A DNA stretch of 64,000 nucleotides from Burkholderia sp. WP9 (GCF_900104795.1 NZ_FNTG01000002.1:2976001-3040000), one strand, 5' to 3'. Numbered from the stretch's first letter, positions 43,109-52,532 are shown. The notes: generated by a model not told the origin, from the sequence alone. Translations and numbers: made by a program.

Positions 43109-44116
43109 ATGTTCAAACCTCTACGTCACACCGGCACCGCGGCGCTCTGCGTTGCGTTGATCGCGATCAGTTGCGCCGCGTCCGCCGCGGGCCTGAAAAG
43201 CGGTCTGAAAATCGCATTCGTGCCGAAGCAGATCAACAACCCCTACGAAGTGATCGCCGACGACGGCGGCATGACCGCGATCAAGGAGTTCGGCGGCGTG
43301 GGCAAAGCGGTGGGGCCGTCGGATGCGGGCGCGTCGTCGCAAGTGCAGTACATCAATACGCTGATTACGCAGCGCCAGGACGCGATCGTGATCGCAGCGA
43401 ACGACGCCAATGCGGTGGTGCCGTATCTGAAGAAGGCGATGTCGCAAGGCATCAAGGTCGTGACCTTCGACTCGGACACGGCGCCCGAGGGCCGGCAACT
43501 GTTCGTCAACCAGGCGAACGCGGAAGGCATCGGCCGTGGCCAGGTTCAACTGGTAGCCAAGCTGATGGGCGGCGAGGGCGAGTTCGCCGTGCTGTCGGCC
43601 ACGCCCAATGCGACCAATCAGAACACGTGGATCAAGTGGATGCAGGAGGAACTGAAAAAGCCCGAGTATTCGAAGATCAAGCTCGTGAAGATTGCCTACG
43701 GTAACGACGACGATCAGAAGTCATTTACCGAAACGCAAGGTCTGCTGCAGGCATATCCGAATCTGAAGGCGATCGTCGCGCCGACCACGGTCGGTATTGC
43801 CGCCGCCGCGCGTTATATCTCCACTTCGTCGAGTAAGGGCAAGGTGGCGGTGACCGGTCTCGGTACGCCGAACCAGATGCGTGCGTTCGTGAAGAACGGC
43901 ACCGTGAAGGCGTTCCAGTTGTGGGATCCGGGTCAACTCGGCTACCTGGCTGCTTATGCCGCGGCGGCGCTGTCTTCGGGCACGATCAGCGGTAAGGAAG
44001 GCGAGTCGTTCGACGCCGGCAAGCTCGGCAAACGCACCATCGGGCCGCAAGGCGAAATCATTCTTGGGCCGCCTACTACGTTCGACTCGAGCAATATCGA
44101 CAACTTTAACTTCTGA
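43109..44116 (+). CDS. rhaS: L-rhamnose ABC importer, substrate-binding protein
   Basis: A 335-residue periplasmic sugar-binding protein (type-1, RbsB-like) with signal peptide ending ISCAASAAG. Family segments include AFVPKQINNPYEVIADDGG, QYINTLITQRQDAIVIAANDANAV and PNATNQNTWIKWMQ. It delivers L-rhamnose (or a related deoxy sugar) to RhaP/RhaQ. AAGGCAGGAGA precedes ATG 43109. It is the last gene of the operon; a weak hairpin (44130-44154) follows. Confidence 0.92.
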   Translation: MFKPLRHTGTAALCVALIAISCAASAAGLKSGLKIAFVPKQINNPYEVIADDGGMTAIKEFGGVGKAVGPSDAGASSQVQYINTLITQRQDAIVIAANDANAVVPYLKKAMSQGIKVVTFDSDTAPEGRQLFVNQANAEGIGRGQVQLVAKLMGGEGEFAVLSATPNATNQNTWIKWMQEELKKPEYSKIKLVKIAYGNDDDQKSFTETQGLLQAYPNLKAIVAPTTVGIAAAARYISTSSSKGKVAVTGLGTPNQMRAFVKNGTVKAFQLWDPGQLGYLAAYAAAALSSGTISGKEGESFDAGKLGKRTIGPQGEIILGPPTTFDSSNIDNFNF

Positions 44117-44224
44117 GTGGGCAAGCATCGCCACGCGACGTGAGGTGACGTGGCGCGGCGCGGCTGAAACTGTCCCGGGCCCGCCGGATGATCGTGGTGA
44201 AGATCCGGCAGCGCGATCCTCCTG

Positions 44225-44551
44225 TTACTTGCATTGCGCACGGAATGGCTTCATGCCTGCTGTACACATGCTCACGTTTTTTGCGTGAAGCGTGACGGTC
44301 CTGACTGTGTCTTTGTATTGACACACGAGATACGGATCAATGTTTTTGGTGTCCCAGCGATCTACACGACCAGCGGGTACGGGTGCAAGGCTCACCATCC
44401 GGTCTGGAGGCCCGTCGTACAGAGCCGCGTTGTTCAAGACATGCCGGACTCCGGAATCGAGCACATTGGCCGGACAGGCAAGCGGCGCGGCCACTGCGGC
44501 GCCGCTTGCCAACGCGTAGAACGACACACAAAGTTTCTTACTCGACCACAT
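44225..44551 (-). CDS. exported STY0301-like protein, probable periplasmic immunity protein
   Basis: A 108-residue protein with a signal peptide (FYALASGAAVAA-PLACP) and four Cys in the mature part, likely forming disulfides. Segments LYDGPPDRMVSLAPV, DPYLVCQYKD and a C-terminal QCK resemble the STY0301 family. The ATG at 44551 overlaps the end of the amidase-like gene by 14 bases, so the two are coupled. Effector-immunity pairs of type VI systems have this order: a leaderless amidase first, then an exported inhibitor. The composition is lower in GC than in neighbours, suggesting acquisition. Confidence 0.7.
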   Translation of the reverse strand: MWSSKKLCVSFYALASGAAVAAPLACPANVLDSGVRHVLNNAALYDGPPDRMVSLAPVPAGRVDRWDTKNIDPYLVCQYKDTVRTVTLHAKNVSMCTAGMKPFRAQCK

Positions 44552-44918
44552 AGAATTGATCTCCGTCGTTAGCTTTCACTCCGTATCCGTTTCTGAAACG
44601 AATGGTCCGTTCGTGGGCTGGCTGCGCTGTATGTCCGTTCCACTGATCCAGAACCTGAATGCCGACTGCGTTGCGGCCCAGATAAATGGCTGCGTGACTG
44701 CGCCCGTCAGTGTGGTTTCCATACCTGCCGTTAGGGTCGAATGTTGCGATTACCGTTCCTGGGCTGATCAGGGTCGCGGTTCTTACATTTTCTCCCCGGT
44801 GCCACGCGGAAGAAGGTGGAGTGGAAACAACAGCGTGGACGAACGTCACGCATTGTCCGTTGCCGACAAGTTGTCCTTTAAGAGAACTTGCTTCGATCAT
44901 ATCTGCTACGTAAGACAT
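44538..44918 (-). CDS. BPSL0067-like NlpC/P60-type amidase, probable peptidoglycan-targeting effector
   Basis: A 126-residue protein without a signal peptide. The likely catalytic Cys is in GNGQCVTFV (C23) and the His in GRSHAAIYLG (H75). The segment VLDQWNGHTAQPAHERTIRF follows, as in BPSL0067/CHAP-like cysteine peptidases. It probably cleaves peptide cross-links of the cell wall when delivered to the periplasm. No type VI secretion genes are in the window. ATG 44918 has no clear ribosome-binding site. The gene is coupled to the exported partner downstream. The substrate and delivery route are inference. Confidence 0.7.
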   Translation of the reverse strand: MSYVADMIEASSLKGQLVGNGQCVTFVHAVVSTPPSSAWHRGENVRTATLISPGTVIATFDPNGRYGNHTDGRSHAAIYLGRNAVGIQVLDQWNGHTAQPAHERTIRFRNGYGVKANDGDQFYVVE

Positions 44919-45118
44919 TTTTTAGCCGTCTTATTCAGGTGGTTGCGGTAGCAGCCCACACCTTTGTGTACTGACTCATGTTCATGGTGGGCGCGGCGGG
45001 CGGATCAATTGTGGTTTCACATTAGCACCGTTTAATTTGAGAAAAATCTGCTTTGATGGTGTCAGAATTCATCGAGCGTGCCCGTTTCATCGCCGTGCGA
45101 TTCGGCGGGCGAAAAGCT

Positions 45119-46195
45119 TCAGAAACGATGCTGTATACCCGCCGTCACGCCAGTTTGTGTATCCGCCACACCGATCAAATCGCGTGACAGACTGACAGCA
45201 TTGTCATGCCTGGCCATCGCATAACCGCCCGCCATATACAGCACCGTGCGCTTGGACAGCGCGTACTGCGCGCGCAGCGAGAACAGCGTCGGATCGGCGT
45301 CGCTCGCGTCCTTGATGTCCTGATGGTAGACCGCAGCGAACAGCGAGAAGAACGGCGTCACCTCATATTGACCGCCGAGCCAGTACATGTCGCTGCGCAA
45401 AGTGGGCGCGGCGGTGTGGAACGTGCGCTGGTAGTTCCGATAACCGGCCATTGCCTTCACGGCGCCGAAGTCGTAGCTCAGGCCTGCGTGAATGCCCTGG
45501 ATATAGTTGGTGGTATCGGCGGGCGTGACGCTGTCGTTCGCGCCGTTCTGCCGGTCGAAAGTCACGACTGCGGCGAACGGACCGGTCTCGTAGCCAAGAG
45601 CGAAGTCGTACTTCGAACTCGACTTCATGCTGCCCGGCACATTGCCGAAACCATACATCGCGCCGAACTTGAAACCGGAGAAAGTGCCGTCATAACGCAC
45701 CGCGTTGGACGAGCGCGAGAACAGACCGTCCTTGCGGCCGCCCGTCGCCGTGGATGACGTCGCCCACGAGTAGTTCGGGGCATACCCCATTGGGTCGAAC
45801 TGCAGCATGTAGTCGTACGTGGTCGTGAAATTGCGGCCGAGCGTGATTTGCCCGAAGCGGTTTTTCAGGCCAATGGTCGCGCGGCGGTCGAAGATTGCGC
45901 CGGAGCTGTCGTCGAACTGACCGTTGGCGATGTTGATGCCGCTCTCCAACTGGAACACCGCCTTCAGGCCGCCACCGAGATCCTCGACGCCGCGCAAACC
46001 CCAGCGCGAAGTGTTCTTGCCGCCCGACACGAGGCGCGTGGCGCCACCGGCTTTGCTGGCATGGTTCACGTACTCGACGCCCGCGTCGACGATGCCGTAC
46101 AGGGTGACGCTCGATTGCGCGTGCGCGCCGGCTGCAAAACCGGCGAGTCCGGCGCAAGTGACGCCGACGGTCGCCTTCTTCATGCTCCACTTCAT
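45119..46195 (-). CDS. Gram-negative general porin
   Basis: A 358-residue outer membrane trimeric porin of the Burkholderia OmpC-like family. A signal peptide ends AAGAHA-QSSVTLYG; internal segments such as LRGVEDLGGGLKAVFQLESG and RATIGLKNRFGQITLGRN occur, and the protein ends in a C-terminal Phe (QHRF). ATG 46195 has AGGAGA upstream; the preceding TTG adds only one residue. It lies downstream of the ABC genes on the same strand, 80 bases after the ATPase stop, and may serve the same substrate. Confidence 0.93.
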   Translation of the reverse strand: MKWSMKKATVGVTCAGLAGFAAGAHAQSSVTLYGIVDAGVEYVNHASKAGGATRLVSGGKNTSRWGLRGVEDLGGGLKAVFQLESGINIANGQFDDSSGAIFDRRATIGLKNRFGQITLGRNFTTTYDYMLQFDPMGYAPNYSWATSSTATGGRKDGLFSRSSNAVRYDGTFSGFKFGAMYGFGNVPGSMKSSSKYDFALGYETGPFAAVVTFDRQNGANDSVTPADTTNYIQGIHAGLSYDFGAVKAMAGYRNYQRTFHTAAPTLRSDMYWLGGQYEVTPFFSLFAAVYHQDIKDASDADPTLFSLRAQYALSKRTVLYMAGGYAMARHDNAVSLSRDLIGVADTQTGVTAGIQHRF

Positions 46196-46275
46196 CAACA
46201 GTCTCCTGTGGTTGGTTTTTTACTTCGATTGGGCAGCCCCGAAGGAGAGGTCCTTCGGGGTCTGCATGCCGCGTT

Positions 46276-47343
46276 TCAGCTCGCCTGAGCGAAAGCCCAG
46301 CAGTCGTTGGCGGGGAATTCGATCCAGTGGCGGCCGGCCGCGCGCGGCACGTGGCCAAAGGCGCGCAAGCGCAGGTCGCCGCAATGGAACAGGTATTCCC
46401 AGCGGTCGCCGAGATACATCGACGTAACGAGGTCGGCTTCGAGCCGGTTCGCGCCGGGACCGTCGGCGACCTGCACGCGTTCGAGGCGGATCACGGCCTG
46501 CGCGTGCTGTCCGGCCGTGAGTGCTTCGCGTGCTTGCGCCTGCAGTTGCCAGCCGTCGCCGGCAAGCGTCACGCGTTCGCCGTCGACCGCGGCCACGCGT
46601 GCCTCGATGCGGTTGTTGCTGCCCATGAACTCGGCGGTGTAGAGCGAGCGGGGCGCGCCGTACAGTTCGGCGGGCGTGCCTTCCTGTTCGATGCGGCCGT
46701 TGCGTAGCAACAGAATGCGGTCGGACATCGCCATCGCTTCGGTCTGGTCGTGCGTCACGCACAACGCAGAGAGGCCCAGTGACACGATCAGCTCGCGCAG
46801 CCAGGCGCGGGCTTCCTCGCGCAGCTTGGCGTCCAGATTCGAGAGCGGTTCGTCGAGCAGAATCACCGGCGGGTTGTAGACCAGTGCTCGCGCAATCGCG
46901 ACACGCTGTTGCTGGCCGCCGGATAGCTGATACGGATAACGCGCGGCGAGGTGGCCGAGGCCGAGTTGGTCGAGTGCGGCCTGCACGCGTTTTTTCTGCT
47001 CGGCGGGCGAGACGCGCCGCAGTTTCAATCCATAGCCGACGTTATCGGCCACGGTGCGATGCGGCCACAGCGCATACGACTGGAACACGAGTCCCAGCGA
47101 GCGCTGCTCGACCGGCAGATCGACATGCGCCGCGCCGTCGAAAAACGCCTGACCGTCCAGTTCGATGCGGCCCGACGACGGCTGTTCGAGTCCGGCCACC
47201 GCGCGCAACAGCGTGGTCTTGCCGCTGCCCGACGCGCCCAGCAGGCAGACCACTTCGCCGGGGTTCAGTTCGAACGACACGCCTTTGAGAATCGGGTTGT
47301 CGCCATAGCTCAGAAAGAGGTTGTCGACTGAGAGCTTATCCAT
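46276..47343 (-). CDS. ABC transporter ATP-binding protein (ferric iron / organophosphate type)
   Basis: A 355-residue importer ATPase: Walker A GASGSGKTT (36-44), Q-loop FQSYALWPH, signature LSGGQQQR, Walker B ILLDEPLSNLD, and a C-terminal TOBE-like domain (about 270-350). This is the FbpC/PotA-type arrangement. It overlaps the permease stop by eight bases. Together with the fused permease and the family-1 binding protein it makes a complete importer. Confidence 0.9.
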   Translation of the reverse strand: MDKLSVDNLFLSYGDNPILKGVSFELNPGEVVCLLGASGSGKTTLLRAVAGLEQPSSGRIELDGQAFFDGAAHVDLPVEQRSLGLVFQSYALWPHRTVADNVGYGLKLRRVSPAEQKKRVQAALDQLGLGHLAARYPYQLSGGQQQRVAIARALVYNPPVILLDEPLSNLDAKLREEARAWLRELIVSLGLSALCVTHDQTEAMAMSDRILLLRNGRIEQEGTPAELYGAPRSLYTAEFMGSNNRIEARVAAVDGERVTLAGDGWQLQAQAREALTAGQHAQAVIRLERVQVADGPGANRLEADLVTSMYLGDRWEYLFHCGDLRLRAFGHVPRAAGRHWIEFPANDCWAFAQAS

Positions 47344-49105
47344 GCAATTTCACTCCGAAGCGCAGCGCGACACCGAGTCCGGCGCCGACCATCGCGATGT
47401 TGATGACAGAAAGCGCCGCGACCTGATCGACCGACCCGGTGGCCCACAGCGACACGAGCAGCGCGCCGATCACTTCCGTGCCGGGCGAGAGCAGATAGAC
47501 AGCGGTCGAATATTCGCGCTCGAAGATCATGAAAATCAGCAGCCACGCGGCGAGCAGGCCGAAGCGCACGAGTGGCAGCGTCACATCGAGACTGACGCGC
47601 GCACGCGTGGCGCCGACGCTGCGTCCCGCTTCCTCCAACTCAGGCCCGACTTGCAGCAGCGCGCTCTGAATCAGACGCATGCCGTAGGCGAGCCACACGA
47701 CGGTGTACGCGATCCAGATGCTCCACATCGAGTTCTTCAGTTCCTTGAGGCCGGGCACGAAAAGAAACACCCACAGGAACGCGAGACCGGCGAGCAGGCC
47801 CGGCACCGCACGCGGCAGCAGCACGAGGTAATCGAGCAGGCGCGTGGCCCAGTCGTTGCGGCGATGACCGGCGAACGCCACCAGTGAATAGAAGCCGACC
47901 GCCAGCGCGCCGCCGAACACCCCGATGCCGAGCGTGTTGAGAATCGCGCGGACCAGGTTGTTCTGCTCGAACAGTTCCGTGAAGTTGGCAAGCGTGAGCG
48001 CATCCGCGAGATGCACGCCATGTCCCCAGTGCGTGACGAACGCACGTAACGTAATGCCGGAGATCGGCACGAACACCGTCAAGAATAGCCACAGCGCGAC
48101 GATGCCGAGCGCGACCCAGCGCCACACGCCGAGCGGCAGCACGGTCTGCCGTCCCGCCTTGCCCTTGACTGTCACGAAGCGGTTCGCGCTCCTTAGCAGC
48201 CGGCGTTGCAGCAGCACGAGCGGGAACGTGATCGCGACGATGCACATCGCAACCGCGGCCATCAGGTGATACGAGGGCACGCCCAGCTTGTTGGTGAGCT
48301 TGTACAGATAGGTGGCCAGCACGAGGTGCCCTTCGGGATCGCCGAGTACGAGCGGCAAGCCGAATACTTCGAAGCCGAGGAAGAACACCAGCACGCCGGC
48401 GAACAGCAGCGCGGGCAGGGTCATCGGCAGGCTCACGTCGAGCGCGACGCGAAACGGCCGCGCACCGGCCACGCGGGCCGCTTCTTCGACATCCGAGCCG
48501 AGATTGCGCAGCGCCGCCGACGAATACAGGTACACGTGCGGCACATGCGTGAGGCCGACGATCACCGTGATGGCGAAAACCGAATAGACGGTCCACGGCG
48601 CTTGCGCGGTGCCGAACAGTTCCATCCACCAGACCGAGTAAAAACCGACCGGGCCGGCGGCGACCACGTAGCCGAAGGCGAGCACCATCGGCGAGACGAA
48701 CACGGGCGTGAGCAGCAGCGGTTCGAGCCAGCGGCGGCCGGGCAGGTCGGTGCGCACCATCAGGAACGCGAGAATACCGCCGAGCGGAATCGAGATGAAC
48801 AGCATCCCGGCCGCGATGACAAAGGAGTTTTTCAGCGCGGACCAGAAGTCCGGGTCGCTAAAAATGAATTCGAAGCCGGCGAGGCCGAGCGTGCGCTTTG
48901 CGTCGAAGAACGGCGCGCTCAGCACGCTTTGCAGCAGGATGAAGCCGAGTGGCAGCGCCACCGCCACGGTCAGCACCGCGATGACGAGCCAGCGCAGCAG
49001 TCCCATGAACGGTTGCAGTCCGCCGCGCGACAGCGCGCCGATGGAGCCGCCGTCTGCCGCGTGCGGTGGTGCCGCGCGGTGTCCGGTTGCGCTAGTGGAA
49101 AGCAT
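47336..49105 (-). CDS. fused ABC permease (FbpB/AfuB type)
   Basis: A 589-residue protein with two complete permease halves, each with about six hydrophobic segments and its own EAA loop (DVEEAARVAGARPF in the first, ELEEAGRSVGATRARV in the second). Such fused permeases serve family-1 binding proteins for ferric iron, sugar phosphates or aminoethylphosphonate. ATG 49105 (MLSTSATGH) is used. It is followed directly by the ATPase gene. Confidence 0.9.
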   Translation of the reverse strand: MLSTSATGHRAAPPHAADGGSIGALSRGGLQPFMGLLRWLVIAVLTVAVALPLGFILLQSVLSAPFFDAKRTLGLAGFEFIFSDPDFWSALKNSFVIAAGMLFISIPLGGILAFLMVRTDLPGRRWLEPLLLTPVFVSPMVLAFGYVVAAGPVGFYSVWWMELFGTAQAPWTVYSVFAITVIVGLTHVPHVYLYSSAALRNLGSDVEEAARVAGARPFRVALDVSLPMTLPALLFAGVLVFFLGFEVFGLPLVLGDPEGHLVLATYLYKLTNKLGVPSYHLMAAVAMCIVAITFPLVLLQRRLLRSANRFVTVKGKAGRQTVLPLGVWRWVALGIVALWLFLTVFVPISGITLRAFVTHWGHGVHLADALTLANFTELFEQNNLVRAILNTLGIGVFGGALAVGFYSLVAFAGHRRNDWATRLLDYLVLLPRAVPGLLAGLAFLWVFLFVPGLKELKNSMWSIWIAYTVVWLAYGMRLIQSALLQVGPELEEAGRSVGATRARVSLDVTLPLVRFGLLAAWLLIFMIFEREYSTAVYLLSPGTEVIGALLVSLWATGSVDQVAALSVINIAMVGAGLGVALRFGVKLHG

Positions 49106-49203
49106 GAGTGTCCCCCTGCGGCACAAAGCCGCATATCGACAGGTATGGAAGGAAGGGCGGCCGCGCGTGTCAGCGCGCGCGCCGCTGTGTCAAACGCGAA
49201 GGG

Positions 49204-50292
49204 CTAGCGCTTGATCGACTGTTGCCATTGCTTGAAGAATTCGAGGCGCTTCGACTGGTCGAGGTAGACCAGCAAGCCCGAGCCGATCGGGATCGGTTTG
49301 AGCGAGTCGCCGAGCTGCTTCGTGAGGCCGGCCATCGACGTTTCACCCTGCACGTCCGCGCGAATCGAGAACAGGCCCGCCTGATTCGCCAGCAAGGTCT
49401 GGCCGCGTTCCGAGAGCAGATAGTCGACCCACAGCTTCGCGGCGTTCGGGCTGTGTGCTTTCTTCGAGATCGTCACGAGCCGGCTGACAACTAGCGTGTA
49501 GTCCTTCGGATAGACGTAGCCGATCGACGGATCTTTCTTTGCTTTGGTCTGCGCGTACGAGCCGAGAATGTTGTAGCCGATCAGGTTCTCGCCCGAGGAA
49601 ATGCGCTCCATCATCGCGCCGGTGCTTGATTGCAGCTTCGGGCCGGTGGCGCCAATGGCTTTCACCAGATTCCACGTGACCTGCGGATTGACGCGCACGT
49701 CCTGAGTCAGATAGTTGAAGCCGACGCCGGACTTTTCGATGTCGTAAGTGGTGACGCGGCCCTTGAACTGATCGGGCCTGGCTTGCAGCAGTTTGATCAG
49801 ATCGGCGCGCGTTTGCGGCACGTCGCCGGGCGGCAGCAGGCGTTTGTTGTAGACGATCGCGAGCGGCTCGTAGGTGGTGCCGTAAGCCTGTTTCTGGTAC
49901 TGCGCCCATTGCGGCAACTGATTCGTTTCGGGCGACTCGTAGGTGGCCATCAAGCCGTCGTTGACGAGCTTGACCTGCAGATCCATGGCTGAACTCCACA
50001 ACACGTCGGCGCTGATGCTGCTCGCTGCGTTCTCGCTGATATAGCGGTTGTATAGCTCGGTGCTGCTCATGTCGTTGTAGTCGACCTTGACGCCATACAT
50101 GCTTTCAAAGTCCTTGATGAGCGGACGCACCAGCGCGGTGTCCGTGACCGAGTAGACGATCAGCTTGCCTTCCTTTTTTGCGCCGTCGATAGTGGCCTGG
50201 TAATCGCCTGGATAGCCGGCCGGAATGGCTGCCCATGCGGAATTGACGGTGAATGCGACAGCTGCTGCGAGTACTTTCAAAGCGTTTTGCAC
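49204..50292 (-). CDS. extracellular solute-binding protein, family 1 (AfuA/FbpA-like)
   Basis: A 362-residue periplasmic binding protein starting at GTG 50292 with GGAGGAA nearby. A signal peptide ends NSAWA-AIPAG. Family segments are GKLIVYSVTDTALVRPLIKDFE and SADVLWSSAMDLQVKL. Ser/Thr-rich binding segments are compatible with a phosphate-containing ligand, as in AfuA, rather than with iron; this is inference. It is the first gene of the importer-porin operon and diverges from the TctD-like regulator gene. Confidence 0.87.
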   Translation of the reverse strand: MQNALKVLAAAVAFTVNSAWAAIPAGYPGDYQATIDGAKKEGKLIVYSVTDTALVRPLIKDFESMYGVKVDYNDMSSTELYNRYISENAASSISADVLWSSAMDLQVKLVNDGLMATYESPETNQLPQWAQYQKQAYGTTYEPLAIVYNKRLLPPGDVPQTRADLIKLLQARPDQFKGRVTTYDIEKSGVGFNYLTQDVRVNPQVTWNLVKAIGATGPKLQSSTGAMMERISSGENLIGYNILGSYAQTKAKKDPSIGYVYPKDYTLVVSRLVTISKKAHSPNAAKLWVDYLLSERGQTLLANQAGLFSIRADVQGETSMAGLTKQLGDSLKPIPIGSGLLVYLDQSKRLEFFKQWQQSIKR

Positions 50293-50431
50293 GTCTTCCT
50301 CCAGATAACTTCGTGTTGGTTTTGTGTAGGCGAATGGTAAGAGGTCGGTGCTTTCTGAACGCTTTCAATTTTCGAGGGAAATGCGTCACAATGGTCGAAT
50401 TCGCCTCATGGATTTCCCTGGGATTCTGCTC

Positions 50432-51103
50432 ATGCGTGTGCTGCTCGTCGAAGACAATCCGATCCTTTCCCGCTCGCTCACCGACGCGCTGACCAGCGCG
50501 AAACTCACGGTCGACTGCATGCACGACGGTGAATCAGCCGACCACGTGCTTCGTACGCAGGACTACGCATTGGTGATTCTCGATATCGGTTTGCCGAAAC
50601 TCGACGGCCTCGAAGTGCTGCGCCGTTTGCGCGCACGCCGCAACGCCGTGCCGGTGCTAATGCTGACCGCGCACGGTTCGGTCGAGGAGCGCGTGCGCGG
50701 CCTCAATCTCGGCGCCGACGACTATCTCGCCAAGCCTTTCGCCCTCACCGAACTCGAAGCGCGCGCGCGTGCGCTGTTACGCCGCAGCCACGGTCAGGAA
50801 CCGCTCAACGCACAATGCGGCACGCTGCTTTACGACAGCGTGGACCGGAGTTTCACGCTCGAGGGAGAATCGCTTGCGCTGACGCCGCGCGAGCGATCGG
50901 TGCTGGAAGTGCTGATCCTGCGCAACGGCCGCGCGATCAACAAGGACACGCTGTCGGAGAAAATTTTCGGGCTCGACGAATCGGTGAATGCGGACGCGAT
51001 CGAAATCTATGTGTACCGCTTGCGCAAGAAACTCGAACACAGTTCGGTTGGCATCGTGACGCTGCGCGGACTCGGCTATCTGCTGGAAGCAAGAAGCGCA
51101 TGA
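50432..51103 (+). CDS. two-component response regulator, TctD/OmpR type
   Basis: A 223-residue response regulator: receiver domain with phospho-acceptor D51 (VILDIGLPK), Thr in LMLTAHGS, and Lys in YLAKPF, then an OmpR-type winged helix (about 130-220, LTPRERSVLEVLILRNGRAI). ATG 50432 begins MRVLLVEDN. It overlaps the kinase gene by four bases. It diverges from the importer operon, which it probably controls in response to the ligand sensed by the kinase. Confidence 0.93.
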   Translation: MRVLLVEDNPILSRSLTDALTSAKLTVDCMHDGESADHVLRTQDYALVILDIGLPKLDGLEVLRRLRARRNAVPVLMLTAHGSVEERVRGLNLGADDYLAKPFALTELEARARALLRRSHGQEPLNAQCGTLLYDSVDRSFTLEGESLALTPRERSVLEVLILRNGRAINKDTLSEKIFGLDESVNADAIEIYVYRLRKKLEHSSVGIVTLRGLGYLLEARSA

Positions 51104-52518
51104 CGCAGCCGAATCTGCGCGTACGTGTCGCACTGTGGCTGTTGGTGCCGCTGCTTCTGCTGCTCGCGTTCGACGCGTGGCTCACGTATCAGCGTGCGAT
51201 GAACGCGGCGCATGCGGCATTCGACCGCACGCTCGAATTTTCGCTGCGCTCGATTCGCGACGGCATCCGCTTGCGCGACGGCGAGATCGAAGTCGATCTT
51301 CCGTACCTCGCTCTGGAGATGTTCGAATCGAATGGCGGCGGCAACATCTACTATCAGATTCGCGAGGAAGGTGGGCGCGTGGTGACCGGATATCCTGACT
51401 TGCCGGACGCCGGCAACGTGCCGGGTGAGCCCTACCGCGTGCGTTTCTATGACGGCGTGTTTCGCGGCCGCCCGCTGCGTATCGCCATGCTCAGGCTGCC
51501 CGTGCACGACGTGCCGAGCGCGCAGACGCGGGTGGTGCTGGTGAGAGTCGGCGAAACGATCGAGCAGCGTCAGGCGTTGGCGCGCGAGATTCTGACCGGC
51601 TCGCTGCAACAGGAAGGCTTGCTGGTGGTGCTCGCGCTCGGCATCGTGTGGCTGGGCGTGGCGCGCGGCTTGCGGCCGTTGAACCGTTTGTCGGCAAAAG
51701 TGGCCGCGCGCGCGGAGGATGATCCGACGCCGCTCGACACGGTCGGGCTGCCGAGCGAAGTGACGCCGCTAGTCGATTCGATCAATCAGTACATCGGCCG
51801 CACGCAGTTGATGCAGTCGTCGCGCAGGCGTTTTTTCAACGACGCCGCGCATCAGTTGAAAACGCCGCTTGCGGTGATTCAGGCGGAGTCCGAACTGGCG
51901 CTGCGCGATATCGACGGCGTGGAAGCGGGTTCGACTGGCGATCGTCGGCAAGGGGTGCATTTGCGGCGGCTGAATCGCGCGGTGCAGCACGCGGTGCGCA
52001 TCGTGCAACAGTTGCTGTCGCTCTCGCGGCTCGAAGCGCACAGCGGCTATACGGTCAGGCACGCGGCGGTGCCGCTGCATAAGGTGGCGCGCAGCGTGAC
52101 GCTCGACTGGTCGCCGGTGGCTCGCGCACGTGGCATCGATCTCGGTTTCGAGCAGGACGCGCGTGTCGACGTGATGGGGCAAAGCGATCTGCTCGCGGAA
52201 CTGGTCGGCAATCTGATCGATAACGCGATCCGCTATTCAGGCGATGGTGCGGTGATTACCGTGCGGGTCGCGCGCGAAGGCGAACAGGCGTTGCTGCAGG
52301 TGATCGACAATGGGCCGGGCATTGCCATGAGCGAGCGCGAGGCGGTGTTCGAGCGCTTCTATCGCAGCGAAGCGACGCAGGCGGTGGAAGGCAGCGGACT
52401 GGGTTTGTCGATCGTGCGGGAAATCGCGCGCGTACACGGTGCGCTGGTTGCGCTCGCCGATGCGCATGGCGGCGGGTTGATCGTCAGTGTGCTGCTTCCG
52501 CCGTTGAAGGCGGCGTAA
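51100..52518 (+). CDS. sensor histidine kinase, TctE type
   Basis: A 472-residue membrane kinase. It has two transmembrane segments (about 8-25 and 168-188) bracketing a periplasmic sensor region of the TctE-like kind (FDRTLEFSLRSIRDGIR...). A HAMP-like linker, the phosphorylated His in DAAHQLKTPL (H251) and the ATP-binding N, G1 and G2 boxes (LVGNLIDNAIRYS, IDNGPGIAM, GSGLGLSIV) follow. TctE-type sensors detect carboxylate-like periplasmic ligands. It is translationally coupled to the regulator upstream. Confidence 0.93.
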   Translation: MTQPNLRVRVALWLLVPLLLLLAFDAWLTYQRAMNAAHAAFDRTLEFSLRSIRDGIRLRDGEIEVDLPYLALEMFESNGGGNIYYQIREEGGRVVTGYPDLPDAGNVPGEPYRVRFYDGVFRGRPLRIAMLRLPVHDVPSAQTRVVLVRVGETIEQRQALAREILTGSLQQEGLLVVLALGIVWLGVARGLRPLNRLSAKVAARAEDDPTPLDTVGLPSEVTPLVDSINQYIGRTQLMQSSRRRFFNDAAHQLKTPLAVIQAESELALRDIDGVEAGSTGDRRQGVHLRRLNRAVQHAVRIVQQLLSLSRLEAHSGYTVRHAAVPLHKVARSVTLDWSPVARARGIDLGFEQDARVDVMGQSDLLAELVGNLIDNAIRYSGDGAVITVRVAREGEQALLQVIDNGPGIAMSEREAVFERFYRSEATQAVEGSGLGLSIVREIARVHGALVALADAHGGGLIVSVLLPPLKAA

Positions 52519-52532
52519 CGCCGGCGCGGCAT

